A stretch of 64,000 nt of DNA from Kondoa malvinella. Taxonomy: Eukaryota; Basidiomycota; Agaricostilbomycetes; Agaricostilbales; Kondoaceae. Shown one piece after another: positions 1 through 11,094 of this stretch (the first letter of the stretch is position 1; every line of letters starts with the position of its first letter). The notes beneath the pieces are model-generated. The model searched no databases. It saw only the letters and a program-made list of their open reading frames with translations, and was not told where the DNA came from. The translations under genes and the position numbers were made by a program. The stretch lies in the NCBI GenBank assembly GCA_039545315.1, contig BCIM01000009.1, forward strand, positions 434,001 through 498,000. The letters are read 5' to 3'.

Positions 1-1327
1 TATCCGTCATGCCCGTCATGCAGATACTCTTCAGAATGGGCTCCGAACTCCCGTCGAACCAATCTTCCCTTCACCTTTACTGGACATGGAAAGCTCCCTC
101 GCCGACTTGACAGACTCGTCGCAAGAGTCCGGCTCCTCATCTTCCAGACTACTCGACATCCTCTTACCGACCTTGTTAGCAGCTTTCCTCGATTCAGCAC
201 CTACAGCGCTCGGACCAGAAACGACACCAAGCCTCAACGACATTCATTTCCAAACCATTTCCTCAGTCATTGAAATCACTCTATTGCTCTTACGATCAAA
301 CACATCACAAGCAAAAGACTTGCAAAGGTTGTTGAAGGCTATTCATCCGTATTTTCCTTTTGAGCGATCTACGGTGTTGAATGAAGTGCATGTTGCTTTG
401 CTCGGTTTGAGTTTGGCTTATTGTGAGATTGTGAGTTTGGTCAAAGTGGGTAACAAGGGAAAAGGGCTTGCGATGCAGGAGAGTGTGGCTGAATATATCA
501 CGGAAAGCCTGCAAGCTGGTGTGAGCATATTTCTTTCGGGTGGCAATTCTTAAGCTGAACCTGAACAGAGCTCACCGGATATTCTGGAACAACAACGCTT
601 CACTGCAGAATCATTTTCAGCGCTCCAACCCAGCTTATGGACATTACTCGATTCCGGTGATAAAAAAACGACGTCGACCACTTTCGTCGCTTTACTCAAG
701 TTCTATGCTCAAACATCCCTGGCGAGCGAGCTTAACGCCGTTGTCATGCGCTTCGTTGCGGACTGTGTCTTAGTACGTCGCTGGACCGAGACTCAGACAC
801 CAACTTATGTTGGCAAACAGGTGACGCAACAGCCTGGATATACTTCTTCCTTCTCTTTACAACACTTGAGCGAAGAGGGATCAACGCTGTTTGCAGCTTG
901 GATCGCATCATTACCTCGAACACTATGGGAAGCAAGTATGGGCAAGAAGAATCCTGTTCTGATCATTGTGTGTCTCTTTCTTGCTCACAAGTGATCCCTT
1001 GACTGACATACGCTTCAGGCAATACTCGACTTTCTACAAATGGCAGCATCTTCTGTTCCGATAAGCACAGCCATGCAAGATCCAGCTTTTGCTGATGCTT
1101 TGACGAAATTGCTCATTACACAATCGCCTCGAACTGGAAAGCTCGCTTCGCCTTTTGCTGCTATGCCTCGGACCGAACAGCTAATTGCGAGAAGTCTTGT
1201 CGAGTATATTGCTGCATCGATCGACAGTCAGTCTAGTCAAGCGATGGCCAAAGCGGTGTATGGAGCGGTGGGAATTGTGCAAGATCGATTGGCAGCGGCA
1301 ACGGCGAAAGCAGTTGAACAGAACTGA
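1..1327 (+). CDS. Ipi1/Tex10-like pre-rRNA processing protein, C-terminal part (partial at 5' end)
   Basis: The reading frame is open from base 2 and runs off the left edge, so the N-terminus is missing. Predicted exons are 2-520, 569-967 and 1019-1327; the introns are 48 and 51 bases, with GTGAGC and GTGTGT donors and CAG acceptors. The product is all-helical and HEAT-like, with no catalytic motif. The stretch around 880-1040 (LPRTLWEASMG followed by AILDFLQ) resembles the C-terminal part of Ipi1/Tex10 proteins, which act in the Rix1 complex during 60S subunit maturation in the nucleus. That family call rests on weak similarity that I recognise by eye. Other helical-repeat proteins such as importin-like or Tti-like factors are possible. 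Confidence 0.5.
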
Positions 1328-1483
1328 ACGTATTTTGCATTCTTTACACATATAGACTAAGGAATGAAGATGACACTCGACAAGTCCCTTTGACTCCAAT
1401 ATTTGTGCAAGCTCGATAAGAAAGACTTCAGTGTTTTACAACAAGTTGATGCGCTCCATCATATATCGACAGTCTTGACAGAG

Positions 1484-4185
1484 CTATTTCTTTCCTTTCT
1501 TGCCTGCTGGCTTTTCTTCAACAGGTCTGCAAACACCATGAGACACGGGAATGCGGATGAACATGGGCGAACTTACGTGTTGCCAATCAGAATATGCGAG
1601 TGATATTCTGCGTCGGAGCCTTTGATCTCTCGCTTGTCCGCGCCAGCACAAGTGCCAATGTTGGAGAGCCATTCATCTCGGTATGCTGGATCAGCTTGAG
1701 GACCTTCTCCACCACGAAGCAGGTCGGCCAAAGTACAACGCAAGCTCGGTTCAACCGCTAGCATGCGAGTTAGGCAAGACCGTGTTTCCCTCGGAAGCAA
1801 GCGGAAGATGGAGTCGGCGGCGCCAACGGCATATGTCGCTTGACTTGATATGCTTGGAGCAATGTTTCGCTTCTGGTGACTTGTTGGATCGACACCAGCC
1901 GCTGCTACCGCTCGTGGACTCCTTGGCGCGTCAGGCGTGTACGAATCGGTCGCGTAGTTCATCGGCGCTGTCGCCATCGGTGGTAAGTCAGCAGCTTGAG
2001 ACATGGATGTTGGTGGACTTGATCTTGGCGGGCCGATGGTATCAGCGCTATTCTGGCCTTCTTGCTGACTGTTTGCTGATGCAAATGAAGCAGCTGAATC
2101 ATGCGAGCTGACTCTTCTATGCGTTGGATCCCGCTCCTTCGCGTCCTGTGATGGTCTTTGAGAGTCGAGCAGTGCACGAGCATTCCTTCCTGCGCCATGC
2201 GTAGGCGTAGCAGCTTCTGCTGGTGTTTGCATTCCAGAAGCGGTACCATTCGAGAACGACATGTAATCCTCCGCTACTGATGTATTGCTGCCATCGCTCA
2301 TTTGACTGGGCGATGACGTTGGCGCCAGAGCAGTGAACTTCAGGGCAGCTACATCAGCCTTGCGAGCTTTTTGCGGAACTTCTGCTGCATCGCTTGGCGC
2401 GTCGCTATGAGATCCGGTAGCATATCCGGAGTCGCTAGGGTCATTCGAGGAGCGGTCTGAATGACGGGAAGTCGAGCTGCTGATACTTGACCCAGCTGGT
2501 CCAGTGGTTGTCTCGCTCGGAGGTGGAGAAGGCACTTGAGTTGTGTTGACAGTTGGGGAAGAGTGAGCATAAGAAGGAGGGACAGACGAAGCTGTTGAAA
2601 GGCTTCTGGAATGGCGGGTCTGCGGTGATGACGGGACGCATAGTTCAGGGTGAGAGCGAACATATAACCTGAACGAGCCGTCTTGTTTGGCATCTGGTAT
2701 CTTCCAAGGGAATCGTCGAAGCATCATGCACATGAAGATGATGCCTACCGACCAGACGTCAGTCAGCTGAGGGTTGTATTCTTCACCGGACAAAACTTCT
2801 GGTGCGAGATAAGGGTCACTGCCTACGACACCAGACGCTTTCACAGGTTGCTGATCAGGGTAGCGGAAGACTGTAGCAGTGCCGAAATCAATGAGCTTGA
2901 CTGTGTTGTTGCCCATGACGACGCAATTGTCCAGCTTCAAGTCTCGGTGTGCTAGACCCATCGAGTGTAGGTAGTCCACGCCAGCGACTATTTGTTTCCA
3001 GACGCAATAGACTTCTGGTCTCGACATCTTGCCAGACATGACGATAGCGAACAGGTCGTATTCGGCATACTCCATGACTTCGTAATAATGGCCGTGGTCA
3101 TGGATGATGTCAAGTGTCTCGATGATGTTGGGATCTGTCAGCAACATTTCAGTGTGAGACACGAGCGGTCAAAGACTGAAAGTGGACTGACGATGTAAAG
3201 TAGACCCGATGCAGAATTCCGCAGTGACCTTCTTGAGGTATTCCTTCTCCGACTCATTCTGCCTCTTCTGCCTAAACTCTTTCACAGCATAAACAGGACC
3301 TTCATTCTTTCTCCTAATCAACCTGACTGTTCCACCCGCACCAGAACCCAGCATTTTGCCCCATTTACCATACTTTTTCTGCAAATTCGCATGATCGTCA
3401 CCTAAACCACCAGCACCAGGTCCAGGATGCGTCTTTTTGCTACCCATGATGGAATTGTTGCGGAAAGTAGATCGGCGAGAAGGGACCGGTCTTTCTGGTC
3501 TCTCGTTCGCGTCGCTGCTTTCGTGCGTTGATCGAGTAGGACTAGGAGGGTCGAGCGAACCTGGACTACCCGGATCAGGCGAGTGAATTTCGCTGCCAGC
3601 TTGAGAATGATCGCCATCGGTGTATCTCGGTGTCATGCCGTTCGCTGGAGTATTGGCGGCAGAGTTGCCTGAGTGAAGATGGTTGTTGAGGAAGCGGCGA
3701 AGATCGCCGAGTGGTCCATGAGTACCGCCAGCATTGGCTGATTTAGTCGTTTGGCGAGATGGACTGGTAGTAACTGATGTTTGGCTGGAAGAAGGACCTC
3801 GAGAAGTAGAGAGCGGCTGAACAGCATGGTTGGAAGGTTTCCTGCTTCTGCTTTCGCCATTGCGTGAAGGTCGGCGGGAAAAGACGAATTGAGGTCCAGC
3901 AGCTTGAGCACCGGGAGCGATTCCAGGCGTGCTGTCGCCCGATTTAGGCAAGAAATGATGGTAATCTTCTCCAGCAGCTAAGCAAGGAATGTTGTCTCCC
4001 CCACGGGAGGAAGGGCGACTGTTTGGTTTTGAGCTTGGCGCGGATGACAAAGGCCGTCTTTCGTCCAAACTTGGGTGATGCGAGGGAACATGAGAGAGCG
4101 GATCCGATCCGTACATTTGTATAGGCGAGACCGGAGGTATAGATGAAGTAGCCAGAGACCGACTGCTGTGGTTTGCAGATTGCAT
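1484..4185 (-). CDS. SAT4: Hal4/Sat4-like Ser/Thr protein kinase
   Basis: Exons 3192-4185, 1577-3134 and 1484-1526 give about 864 residues. The first ~240 residues are Ser/Pro-rich and disordered. The kinase domain follows: glycine loop GSGAGGTV, Lys in [14 protein letters not shown] catalytic loop, DFG in IDFGTATVF and an APE-like segment. Between FPWKIPDAK and SIFRLLPRE lies a low-complexity insert of roughly 260 residues rich in Ser, Pro and Thr, longer than I expect for ascomycete members. The family (Hal4/Sat4, Hal5) controls potassium uptake and transporter stability at the plasma membrane. The 57-base intron 3135-3191 splits the STLHHPNII motif. A last intron (1527-1576, GTAAGT to CAG) adds a Lys-rich 14-residue tail ([13 protein letters not shown]), which replaces an apparent stop just past the donor. 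Confidence 0.88.
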
Positions 4186-4894
4186 TGTCTCCGAGGCGGC
4201 CAGATGACAATTTACTGGGCAATCCCTTGTAAGAGAGAGATTACAGATTAGTCACAGCCCCTATCGTCATTTGAGGAATGTATGAGGGCCATGCATTGAG
4301 AAGCAGGCGAGAGGGCTGACTGACCTCGCTGTTGCCCTTTTAAGTTGATTCACGCTCCGATTTCAATGCGGGATAGAAGCCAATCCGAAATACAGGACGG
4401 GCCGGCCTATCACAGCACAATCAGGGCTTCGAGGCCACGACAGCGGGGTCTTGTACGTTGAGGATATTCTGCGAAAAGCGGGCAAAGGCTGGGCAAGCAC
4501 GAGAAGCCCTGGCTATTGCTCAATAAAATGGCGGTGCTACCGGTGTTGGACTGCGAAGCTTCTCGCTGTCGCTATCCTTGCGTAGGTCGTGTTGCTTAGT
4601 CTTTGCCTGGGTCAAGCTCGCTGTTGCAATCAGTGCCAGAGTGTCTCTGCCTTCGAATGCCGCTCTCGGCCTGAGCGGAGATGTATTCATCCAAAGAGAC
4701 AAATAGCGCTGACCCCATAGGCTGCTCGCTATATGACTGCTGCTATAGTCTCATCTTGGATACTCGCCCTGTCCCCGTCGCCTCTCGCTGACCAACCTCG
4801 CTTGACATTTCTTGTTAGCCGGTATACCTTATTCCGTCATCTTTCTCCCTATAAAATGCAGCCGTAGCACCTCAGCAACACCTGTAACCTCAGA
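4186..4894. other. Divergent intergenic region (kinase / pantothenate kinase)
   Basis: These 709 bases separate two divergently transcribed genes and probably hold both promoters and 5' UTRs. A TATAAAA box sits at 4850-4856, about 40 bases upstream of the pantothenate kinase ATG. I see no convincing ORF or RNA gene here. Confidence 0.6.
4850..4856 (+). promoter_or_regulatory. TATA-like box upstream of pantothenate kinase
   Basis: The sequence CTATAAAATG lies 39-45 bases before the predicted start codon at 4895. The spacing is short for a TATA box in a fungal gene, which implies a very short 5' UTR. It could also be a chance match. Confidence 0.35.
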
Positions 4895-6748
4895 ATGGAC
4901 AACAGAGATCTTCCCAGCAGCCTGCAAACGAATATTCGTGTAAACATTGACGGAGCTGAAGTGGGTCATAGCCTGGCCTGAGCACGAGCTGTAACTGAAC
5001 TGTGCATGTCTATAGATTGTGGATGAAGACCCTTCAGTCGAAACAAGAGATATTTACTTGCCAAAGCACACAGAATTCATATCTCATATTGCCTTAGATG
5101 TGGGTCCCATCTGCGTTGCTCGAGGCAAAGGACACACGAGACTGATTGCTGGGTCTGTGTATTTTGGCAGATAGGCGGCTCATTAGCCAAAGTCGTCTAT
5201 TTCACAAGAACCAACAATGCAGCAAGACCAACAATTCTGACTAATGGGCATGGCGGACCTTCATCACCTTCCACGTCCAGCGCAGTAGCAGATGAACCAC
5301 TCCAGCAACCTCCTTCACCTTCCGCTGTTCGACCTAATGGTTTCCTTGGACCAAAGATTATTTCTCCCTCGCTCAACCCACAACCTTCTTCTTCCCTCAT
5401 ACCATTACCTTCCTCGTCACCATTCAGCAGACACATGCATCGACGTAGGTCATCAATAGCAACAGTCCCAGGCGGTCGATTAAATTTCGTCAAATTCGAA
5501 ACTGATCAAATTGACGAATGCATTTCCTTCATTTCAACACTCATCACTTCCTCTTCTGAATCCCACGGCGTATCAATAGAACAAATGAAACGATCAGTCA
5601 AAATAATGGCTACTGGTGGTGGTGCTCATCTGTATTACGATCACCTCGTCGAACGTTTAGGCATTGAAGTGCTCCGAGAAGAAGAAATGGATTGCCTCAT
5701 TACTGGTTTAACTTTCATTACGGAAATACCCAACGAAGTCTTTTGGTATTCCGATGAATTGGTAGAAGCCGTCTCGCATAGACCTCCGTCAAGTTCAGCC
5801 ATACCGGAAACGAGTGATGATTTACCAAGACCTTCTCCCTGTCCGCCTCAATATTCATTAACGTTCGACTCGCATCCGAAACCTCAGTTTCCTTGTATGC
5901 TCGTCAATATTGGATCCGGCGTCTCCATCATTAAAGTGGATGAGGATGGGAAATTTGAACGGATAAGCGGGACGAGTCTGGGTGGAGGAACGCTTTGGGG
6001 TCTGTTGAGTCTGCTGACGGATGCAGAGAGCTTTGATGGTGTGTACGCTCATCCCATTTGGTTGGATATGGCTGAGGCTTTGGTGGTAGAAATGCTCGAT
6101 CTTTCGGAAAGAGGGGACAACTCATCAGTGGACATGCTCGTTGGGGACATATGTAAGCCTTTACATACTTCCTGTGATTGTAGAGCTCAGGTGTGTTTAG
6201 ACGGGTCGGACTATTCAAAAGTCGGACTCAAATCATCAACAATAGCCAGCTCCTTTGGTAAAGTCTTTCGTCAAGGAGCGCAGAAGCAGAAAAAGGCTTT
6301 CGCGAGGGAAGATATCAGTCGAAGTTTACTCTATGCGATCAGTAATAACATTGGTCAGATAGCGTATGGCTTTCATCATCCTTGCATTCTACGTTGCTGA
6401 GCTACATTTAATAGATATATGAATGCTGAGAAGCACAACCTCGATCGGATATACTTTGGAGGCTGCTTCATTCGCGGTATGCCCTTGTCACGCTGTCCCT
6501 TCTGATTTTGCTAAATTTTCGTCTAGGTCGAGCGGCGACAATGTCGACACTATCGTACGCGATACGCTTCTGGTCGAAAGGCAAGAAGTCTGCCCTGTTC
6601 CTGAGACACGAAGGGGTAAGCTTTCTATTCGGAGATTGAGAGATCATCTACTTACCGACGACCTTGATAGTTCTTGGGCTCAATAGGAGCTTGGCTGAAG
6701 AACTTGGACAATCATCCAAATCATGTAGACCATAATGCAGCATCATAG
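4895..6748 (+). CDS. CAB1: Pantothenate kinase (eukaryotic type II)
   Basis: Exons 4895-4960, 5016-5099, 5171-6363, 6415-6476, 6527-6615 and 6671-6748 give about 523 residues. The enzyme phosphorylates pantothenate with ATP, the first and rate-limiting step of coenzyme A synthesis. The frame joins restore the family core: IALDIGGSLAKVVYF (nucleotide-binding start), GTSLGGGTLWGLLSLL, NNIGQIAYMNA, IYFGGCFIRG, STLSYAIRFWSKG and LRHEGFLGSIGAWL. A Ser/Pro-rich loop of about 80 residues is inserted after the first strand (about 5200-5440); such loops occur in other fungal PanKs. Introns are 50-71 bases. The stop codon lies 6 bases from the stop of the convergent ELP4 gene, so the two transcripts must overlap. 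Confidence 0.93.
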
Positions 6749-6754
6749 TCCACT

Positions 6755-8040
6755 TCACCATTCTTCCGTCAGGCCTGATTTCTCCTTCTGTGCCTTCTCC
6801 TGTTTCCCACTCGATCCTGTCTCTGCTTCTTCTCCCGCATCCAAATGCAACGTCTCAATCACTAATCTCTTCCTCTTCAACCTGAAAGCGAGGTTGTTGT
6901 TCATACCTCCAGCTCCACCTGAAGCCGCCGAACCCGCTGCCAAGCCACGCAAGACAGACATCTTCACTGAAGCGGGAACCAAAGAACAAGGAGTAGGTAA
7001 GAGCGAGACATCCAATAGACCAGAATAGCGAGGAAATTGATGAGCTAGATGAGCGGCATCGGCGAATGATTGGACTTGAATGCCCGCGTCGACTGCTTGC
7101 ATTAGACGTGATCGATCGTGTACGTTTGGGAAGACTGGTATTGTAGTGAGGGCTGAAGCATTGTACTTTCGCAGAATGCAGCGGAGACCGAGCAGAAAGC
7201 TGTAAAGAGCCTAGAGGAAAATCAGATATGCCTTGCTTCAATAAGCACGGGAAGAACCTTGTTATCACTGTTCGCCCATAATGAAGAGCCTAGAGACTGT
7301 AGCGCTATCCGTACAGGTGGTGAGGTTGGTTTTGCAGTCGTACTTACTTGGCTATCAGTACATCAGTACAGGGCTTGCCTTCAATAAGCTCAAGCTGACC
7401 TTGTCGAACCAGCGTATTTGATCAAGAGCGTTTCCAGCTGCGACAGAACTTCTGGGTAGGAAGTGGGCACGACACCATCAGACGAAATGTCGATCAGATG
7501 CAGCCGCTCGCGATGTTTGGGCTGCAGAACCATCTTCTTTGTAAGATCAAAGGTAGAACAGTATTCTCCGCCTTCTTCAGGACTGCTGGACTGCTTTGGG
7601 TCATTGACTGTACTTTGATGCGGCTTGAGATCTTGGTAGCGAAAGGCAATACGCATACGATCTTGTGCTGAGTCGCTTGATGAAGGTGCAGGGGCTGCTT
7701 TCGGAACAGAAGCAGTACTGGACAGGCCTTCCTTCTCCATCAAATTGTCTATCGTTTCCGCTGGTCCGCCCATACCGTCCAATGAGCTGCCAACGACTAT
7801 GATTTGCTGATCTTCACACGATGCCAGACCTTGTGCGATCCAATACTTGAGCAGCAAGCGAGCATAGGATGACTTGATGTCTTCTTCAACAATCAAAGAT
7901 GCGTGCACTGGCAATCCTCCGCCTAGCAGGTCATCCAGCGACGCGACACCCAGGCTAATCAAGACTTGTCCATTATATGCAGATACACGACAGCCAGCAG
8001 GCGCAACAGGGGCGCTGGCTTTCTTCCGAAAAGTAGACAT
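6755..8040 (-). CDS. ELP4: Elongator complex subunit Elp4 (PAXNEB family)
   Basis: Exons 7400-8040, 7348-7351 (4 bases), 7258-7296 and 6755-7210 give about 379 residues. Elp4 is one of the three RecA-like subunits (Elp4-6) of Elongator, which modifies wobble uridines of tRNA in the cytoplasm. Evidence is the N-terminal LGVASLDDLLGGGLPVHASLIVEED block, followed by YARLLLKYWIAQGLAS, the SLGSSLWANSDN segment, FLLGLRCILRKYNASALTTIP, and the late FPRYSGLLDVSLLP motif. Introns of 48, 51 and 47 bases are all needed to keep frame. The 4-base exon is described under findings. The start ATG at 8040 was chosen because the family begins with a short basic Ser/Lys segment and the upstream frame is not conserved. 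Confidence 0.92.
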
Positions 8041-8135
8041 GATGCTTTGCAGACGAGCAATGCAATTTGTACATGACGCTATTTTACAACGAAAACCCAG
8101 TGTCCACCGAATGCCCAGCGAAACCCAAGTGCAGA

Positions 8136-9390
8136 TTAGTGCAGACTGCGCTTGTCCATTCGACTGCTTGGAGCTGGAAACCCGCGAGAATCGGAAAGCA
8201 AACGCTGTTGAGCGAGACTGAGGATTTGTAGAGGCACGCTGAAAGGAAGAACAAAGACGTTGGCGATGGTTGAGGGCGAGTACCATGGTCGGTTATCGCC
8301 AAAGACTTGGGCTCGCATAGCATCGAATAGCTGCGTGAGGAAATGTGATTGATGTCTTCGGAGCGCCTCGAGTTGGAACGCCATCCCTTCTGATAAATCC
8401 AGACTCGCTTCCAACCTCGCCTCCAGATCCTCCAACCTCTCTTCCATCCCAGCTCGCAAAAACTCTCCTTTCCTGTCGAATCGCTTGACTTGTCGAAACA
8501 ATTCAGTCAAAGGCGTATCCACCGCATCTCGCAATAGCCGAACATCCCCTTTGCTAGCAACACTTTTGCGCAAAGCAGCTACTTCGCCTTCGAGGCTTTC
8601 GATGCGCATCTTGAGTTGGTCGACTTCTTTCGGACGATACTCGATTTGGGTTTGAAGTTCGTGAGATCTGCGCTTGAGCATTTGATAGGCATGGGTGAAA
8701 GGTTTGATACCGGCTGCGAGGGTGAAAAGGCGAATGGAGTACTCGTTGATGTAGCTGTAGACCAGAACTTGATGAGCGACGTCTCGCACATCGTAGAGCT
8801 TGACCCTACCGCTCAGGCTCAGAGAAAGCAGGCTTCATCCAGGTGAGCACTGTAAGCGGGTGCAGCTTGATGATCTGTACACACAGAAAGCAGCAGACAG
8901 CTCACTGTAAGATCCCAAGAAAGGCGCGAGCAAAGTCAAAAGCAGAGCGCCCAGTTCAGTCTTTCGCAAATCTCTTGCAGCTTGAGAAGATAGTTCGCTC
9001 CCTTCATGTGAAGCAGAGTAGGCCATTCGTTTCGCTCGAGAAGCATAGTACAGAGCCCAAGGTACTTTGACGAGTTGCAGGAGGTAATAGCAGACCAACA
9101 TCTGCTTATGAGTGAGTTGACGTGATACAACATGTAGGCTGAACGAACGAGCAGAAGGATGTCTGTCCAAACAGCAGCTGTACCTCCGAACACGGCGCCG
9201 ATAGGTGGGATGCATGCGACCAAGACGGGCAGGTAGTGAGTAAGGCTAAAGGCAAATTCTTCTGCTTCCTCTGCTACTGTTGGCGATGCTGCTCGCTTGC
9301 CTTTGCCCTGTTTGATATCAGTTTCATGCGTCAAAGCGAGATGTGCAAACTTACCTCTGGCGATTCTGGCTCTGGTAACAAAGAAGCCAT
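8136..9390 (-). CDS. Uncharacterised fungal membrane and coiled-coil protein
   Basis: Exons 9355-9390, 9149-9307, 8906-9101, 8810-8849 and 8136-8754 give 349 residues. All five joins keep frame with 47-56 base introns. The N-terminus is short and acidic. Two hydrophobic segments follow: YLPVLVACIPPIGAVFGG with WTDILLLM, and CYYLLQLVKVPWALYYASR. Next come a helical block with GALLLTLLAPFLGSY and a long coiled coil (about residues 190-300, Leu/Glu/Arg heptads). A C-terminal hydrophobic patch (VFVLPFSVPLQIL) ends the protein. I recall similar unnamed fungal proteins with an IPPLGA-type membrane segment and a following NYxxxxFxLAAxxRP block. No function is known to me. The naive frame continues through the 55-base intron 8755-8809, which I reject because only splicing restores the YINEYSIRLFTLAAGIKP block. 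Confidence 0.7.
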
Positions 9391-9537
9391 ACTGGCTGCT
9401 CAGAGCCTGGCTCTTGTCCTTCCGCACGAGACACTGAGAAAATCGCTTTCGGTCGAGATGGATCAACGTCTAAACATGGCAAAGTCGAAATGCTGGACCG
9501 ACGCGTCATTTGCACACGGGCATGTCAAGCAGCCTTT

Positions 9538-10917
9538 CTACATTCCTGCAACGACAAAGCCCCTTTCCGTCTTACGAAACACCCGCCATTCCGCTCCATA
9601 AATGACTTCCACAGTTTCCAAATGCTCGCCTGTCGTTTGTGCACATTCTCCCAATAACGCAATAGCCTCCTCCATACCCGCAACGGCCTCTTCGTCATCC
9701 TCAGGCTGGCGCATACGAAACTTGGCCACTCGCAAAGCAGGAGCAAAATTTTGGTGAAGCAGTTGCGTTGGCAAGCTAAGATTGGCTTCGGGTAAGCCCG
9801 AATCGTCGTATTCTGCAGGCGTGCCTTCGACGATGGAGAGAACCTCGAGAAGAGGAAAGATTGCAGTTGTGACATCATATCGTCCAGCCTCAAGAGTGGT
9901 CATAGTGAGTTTTCGCAAGTGTGGGAAATAGAAAGCGAGAAGCTGAATTGCGTTTCTGGCCTCGCCCGACAACTGTCGTGCAGCGACTGGATCCGGATGA
10001 TGTTGCTCGTATTGAGGCTGTTCTTCGCAGATGGTCATCTGCTTGACGTGCAACATTGTAATGCCGAGCTCGTGCCAAAGAGCATACTGTGACCAACTGC
10101 CCGTGTAGATGATGTTACAGAGGCAGGGTATTTGATTGAAAATCAAACGCATCTCATGAAACCACCAGGGAGGCTCGTCATATCCGTCCCCAGGAAAGAA
10201 CTGGACGCATTCGATCGTATCCAAAGGAATCGGAACTCGACCACGGAGAGCCAACGCGCCGAGGAATGGCTGAAAGAATTGGTCGGGTCTGATGTTTCGC
10301 AGCTTGAGCTTGTGTAGGCGTCGGCAGGCCACAGCGAATTCGCCAAATGGCCAGTGATCCTAATCGCTGTCGAAAGAAAGCCAGATGAACAGCTCACGCA
10401 AACTGTCGACAAAAGGCAGCGATACAAGTTGTTCCAAGGAAGGCAGAGGGATGTGATCAGCCGAACTGTCCCCACATATGGTGCGATCGTCGTCCACAGT
10501 CGATAACTTGAATGCCGCTTTGACCACTGAAGAGCACTTCTGGAGTGCCGCAACGGACTGTTGCCATTGTCGCTCGACATGCAACTGAGCCTCCACACAT
10601 TCGCCTTCTGACCAAGACCAATCAGACCAAGACTCTTCATCATCCCTTTGATCCAGCTGCTCAAGCCGAAGACAAATCTCCACCACCACTTCATGTACCA
10701 GCCGGGCGAGGGGTTGGGCATTGTTGCTTGTAACGAGCGTGTCCATAAGAGCCTCTTTATAAAAGTCATGTCCCGACAGCACAGAGTATAAGATAGGACG
10801 AGCGAGGTGCAGCAGCATTTTCGATACGAGGCAGAGTGCGACCGTGACTTGACGATCCTCGCATGCATCCAGGTGTGACAGAACGAGGTTCCATATCTCT
10901 GATGGCAGTCCGTTCAT
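9538..10917 (-). CDS. F-box-like / leucine-rich protein with one in-frame stop
   Basis: The frame from ATG 10917 begins MNGLPSEIWNLVLSHLD, a typical F-box start (Skp1-binding helix pair in SCF ubiquitin ligases). It continues through degenerate leucine-rich repeats to 9538. A single TAG at 10360-10362 interrupts it inside SLRELFIWLSF...FGEFAVACRRLHKLKL, which otherwise reads as one LRR. The frame on both sides is identical. Either the gene is a recent pseudogene, or a 66-base in-frame intron (donor GTATCG, acceptor TTAG at the stop itself) removes the stop, or the assembly carries a base error. Without splicing only 185 residues would be made. Basidiomycete F-box/LRR genes vary greatly, so I cannot assign a substrate. 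Confidence 0.6.
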
Positions 10918-11094
10918 GATGCCAGGGTAGGCCCGAGCTCTGCTGTAGCCTTCAATTCGCTGTGCAGGAAGACCCCTGTCGCCCGGCGACGCGGACAGTA
11001 GACGGACCTAGCTAAGTACTTAAGTACTTGAAATTTTAAGTCTCAAGGCTTGGAGCAATTTCGCTGCTCAAGCATTTCTTCAACTTCAGCCAAA
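10918..11094. promoter_or_regulatory. Compact divergent promoter with 16-bp palindrome
   Basis: Only 177 bases separate the start codons of the F-box-like gene and RRS1. A perfect 16-base palindrome (AAGTACTTAAGTACTT) occupies 11014-11029, about 66 bases before the RRS1 ATG. This suggests a dimeric factor site, but I do not recognise a known motif. Confidence 0.4.

Noticed and set aside
8755..8809. Coding segment GRVKLYDVRDVAHQVLVYS in the membrane/coiled-coil gene
   Set aside because: Reading it as a 55-base intron (GTAGGG to CAG) joins PAFSEPER to YINEYSIRLF in frame; keeping it requires a frame with a stop just upstream.
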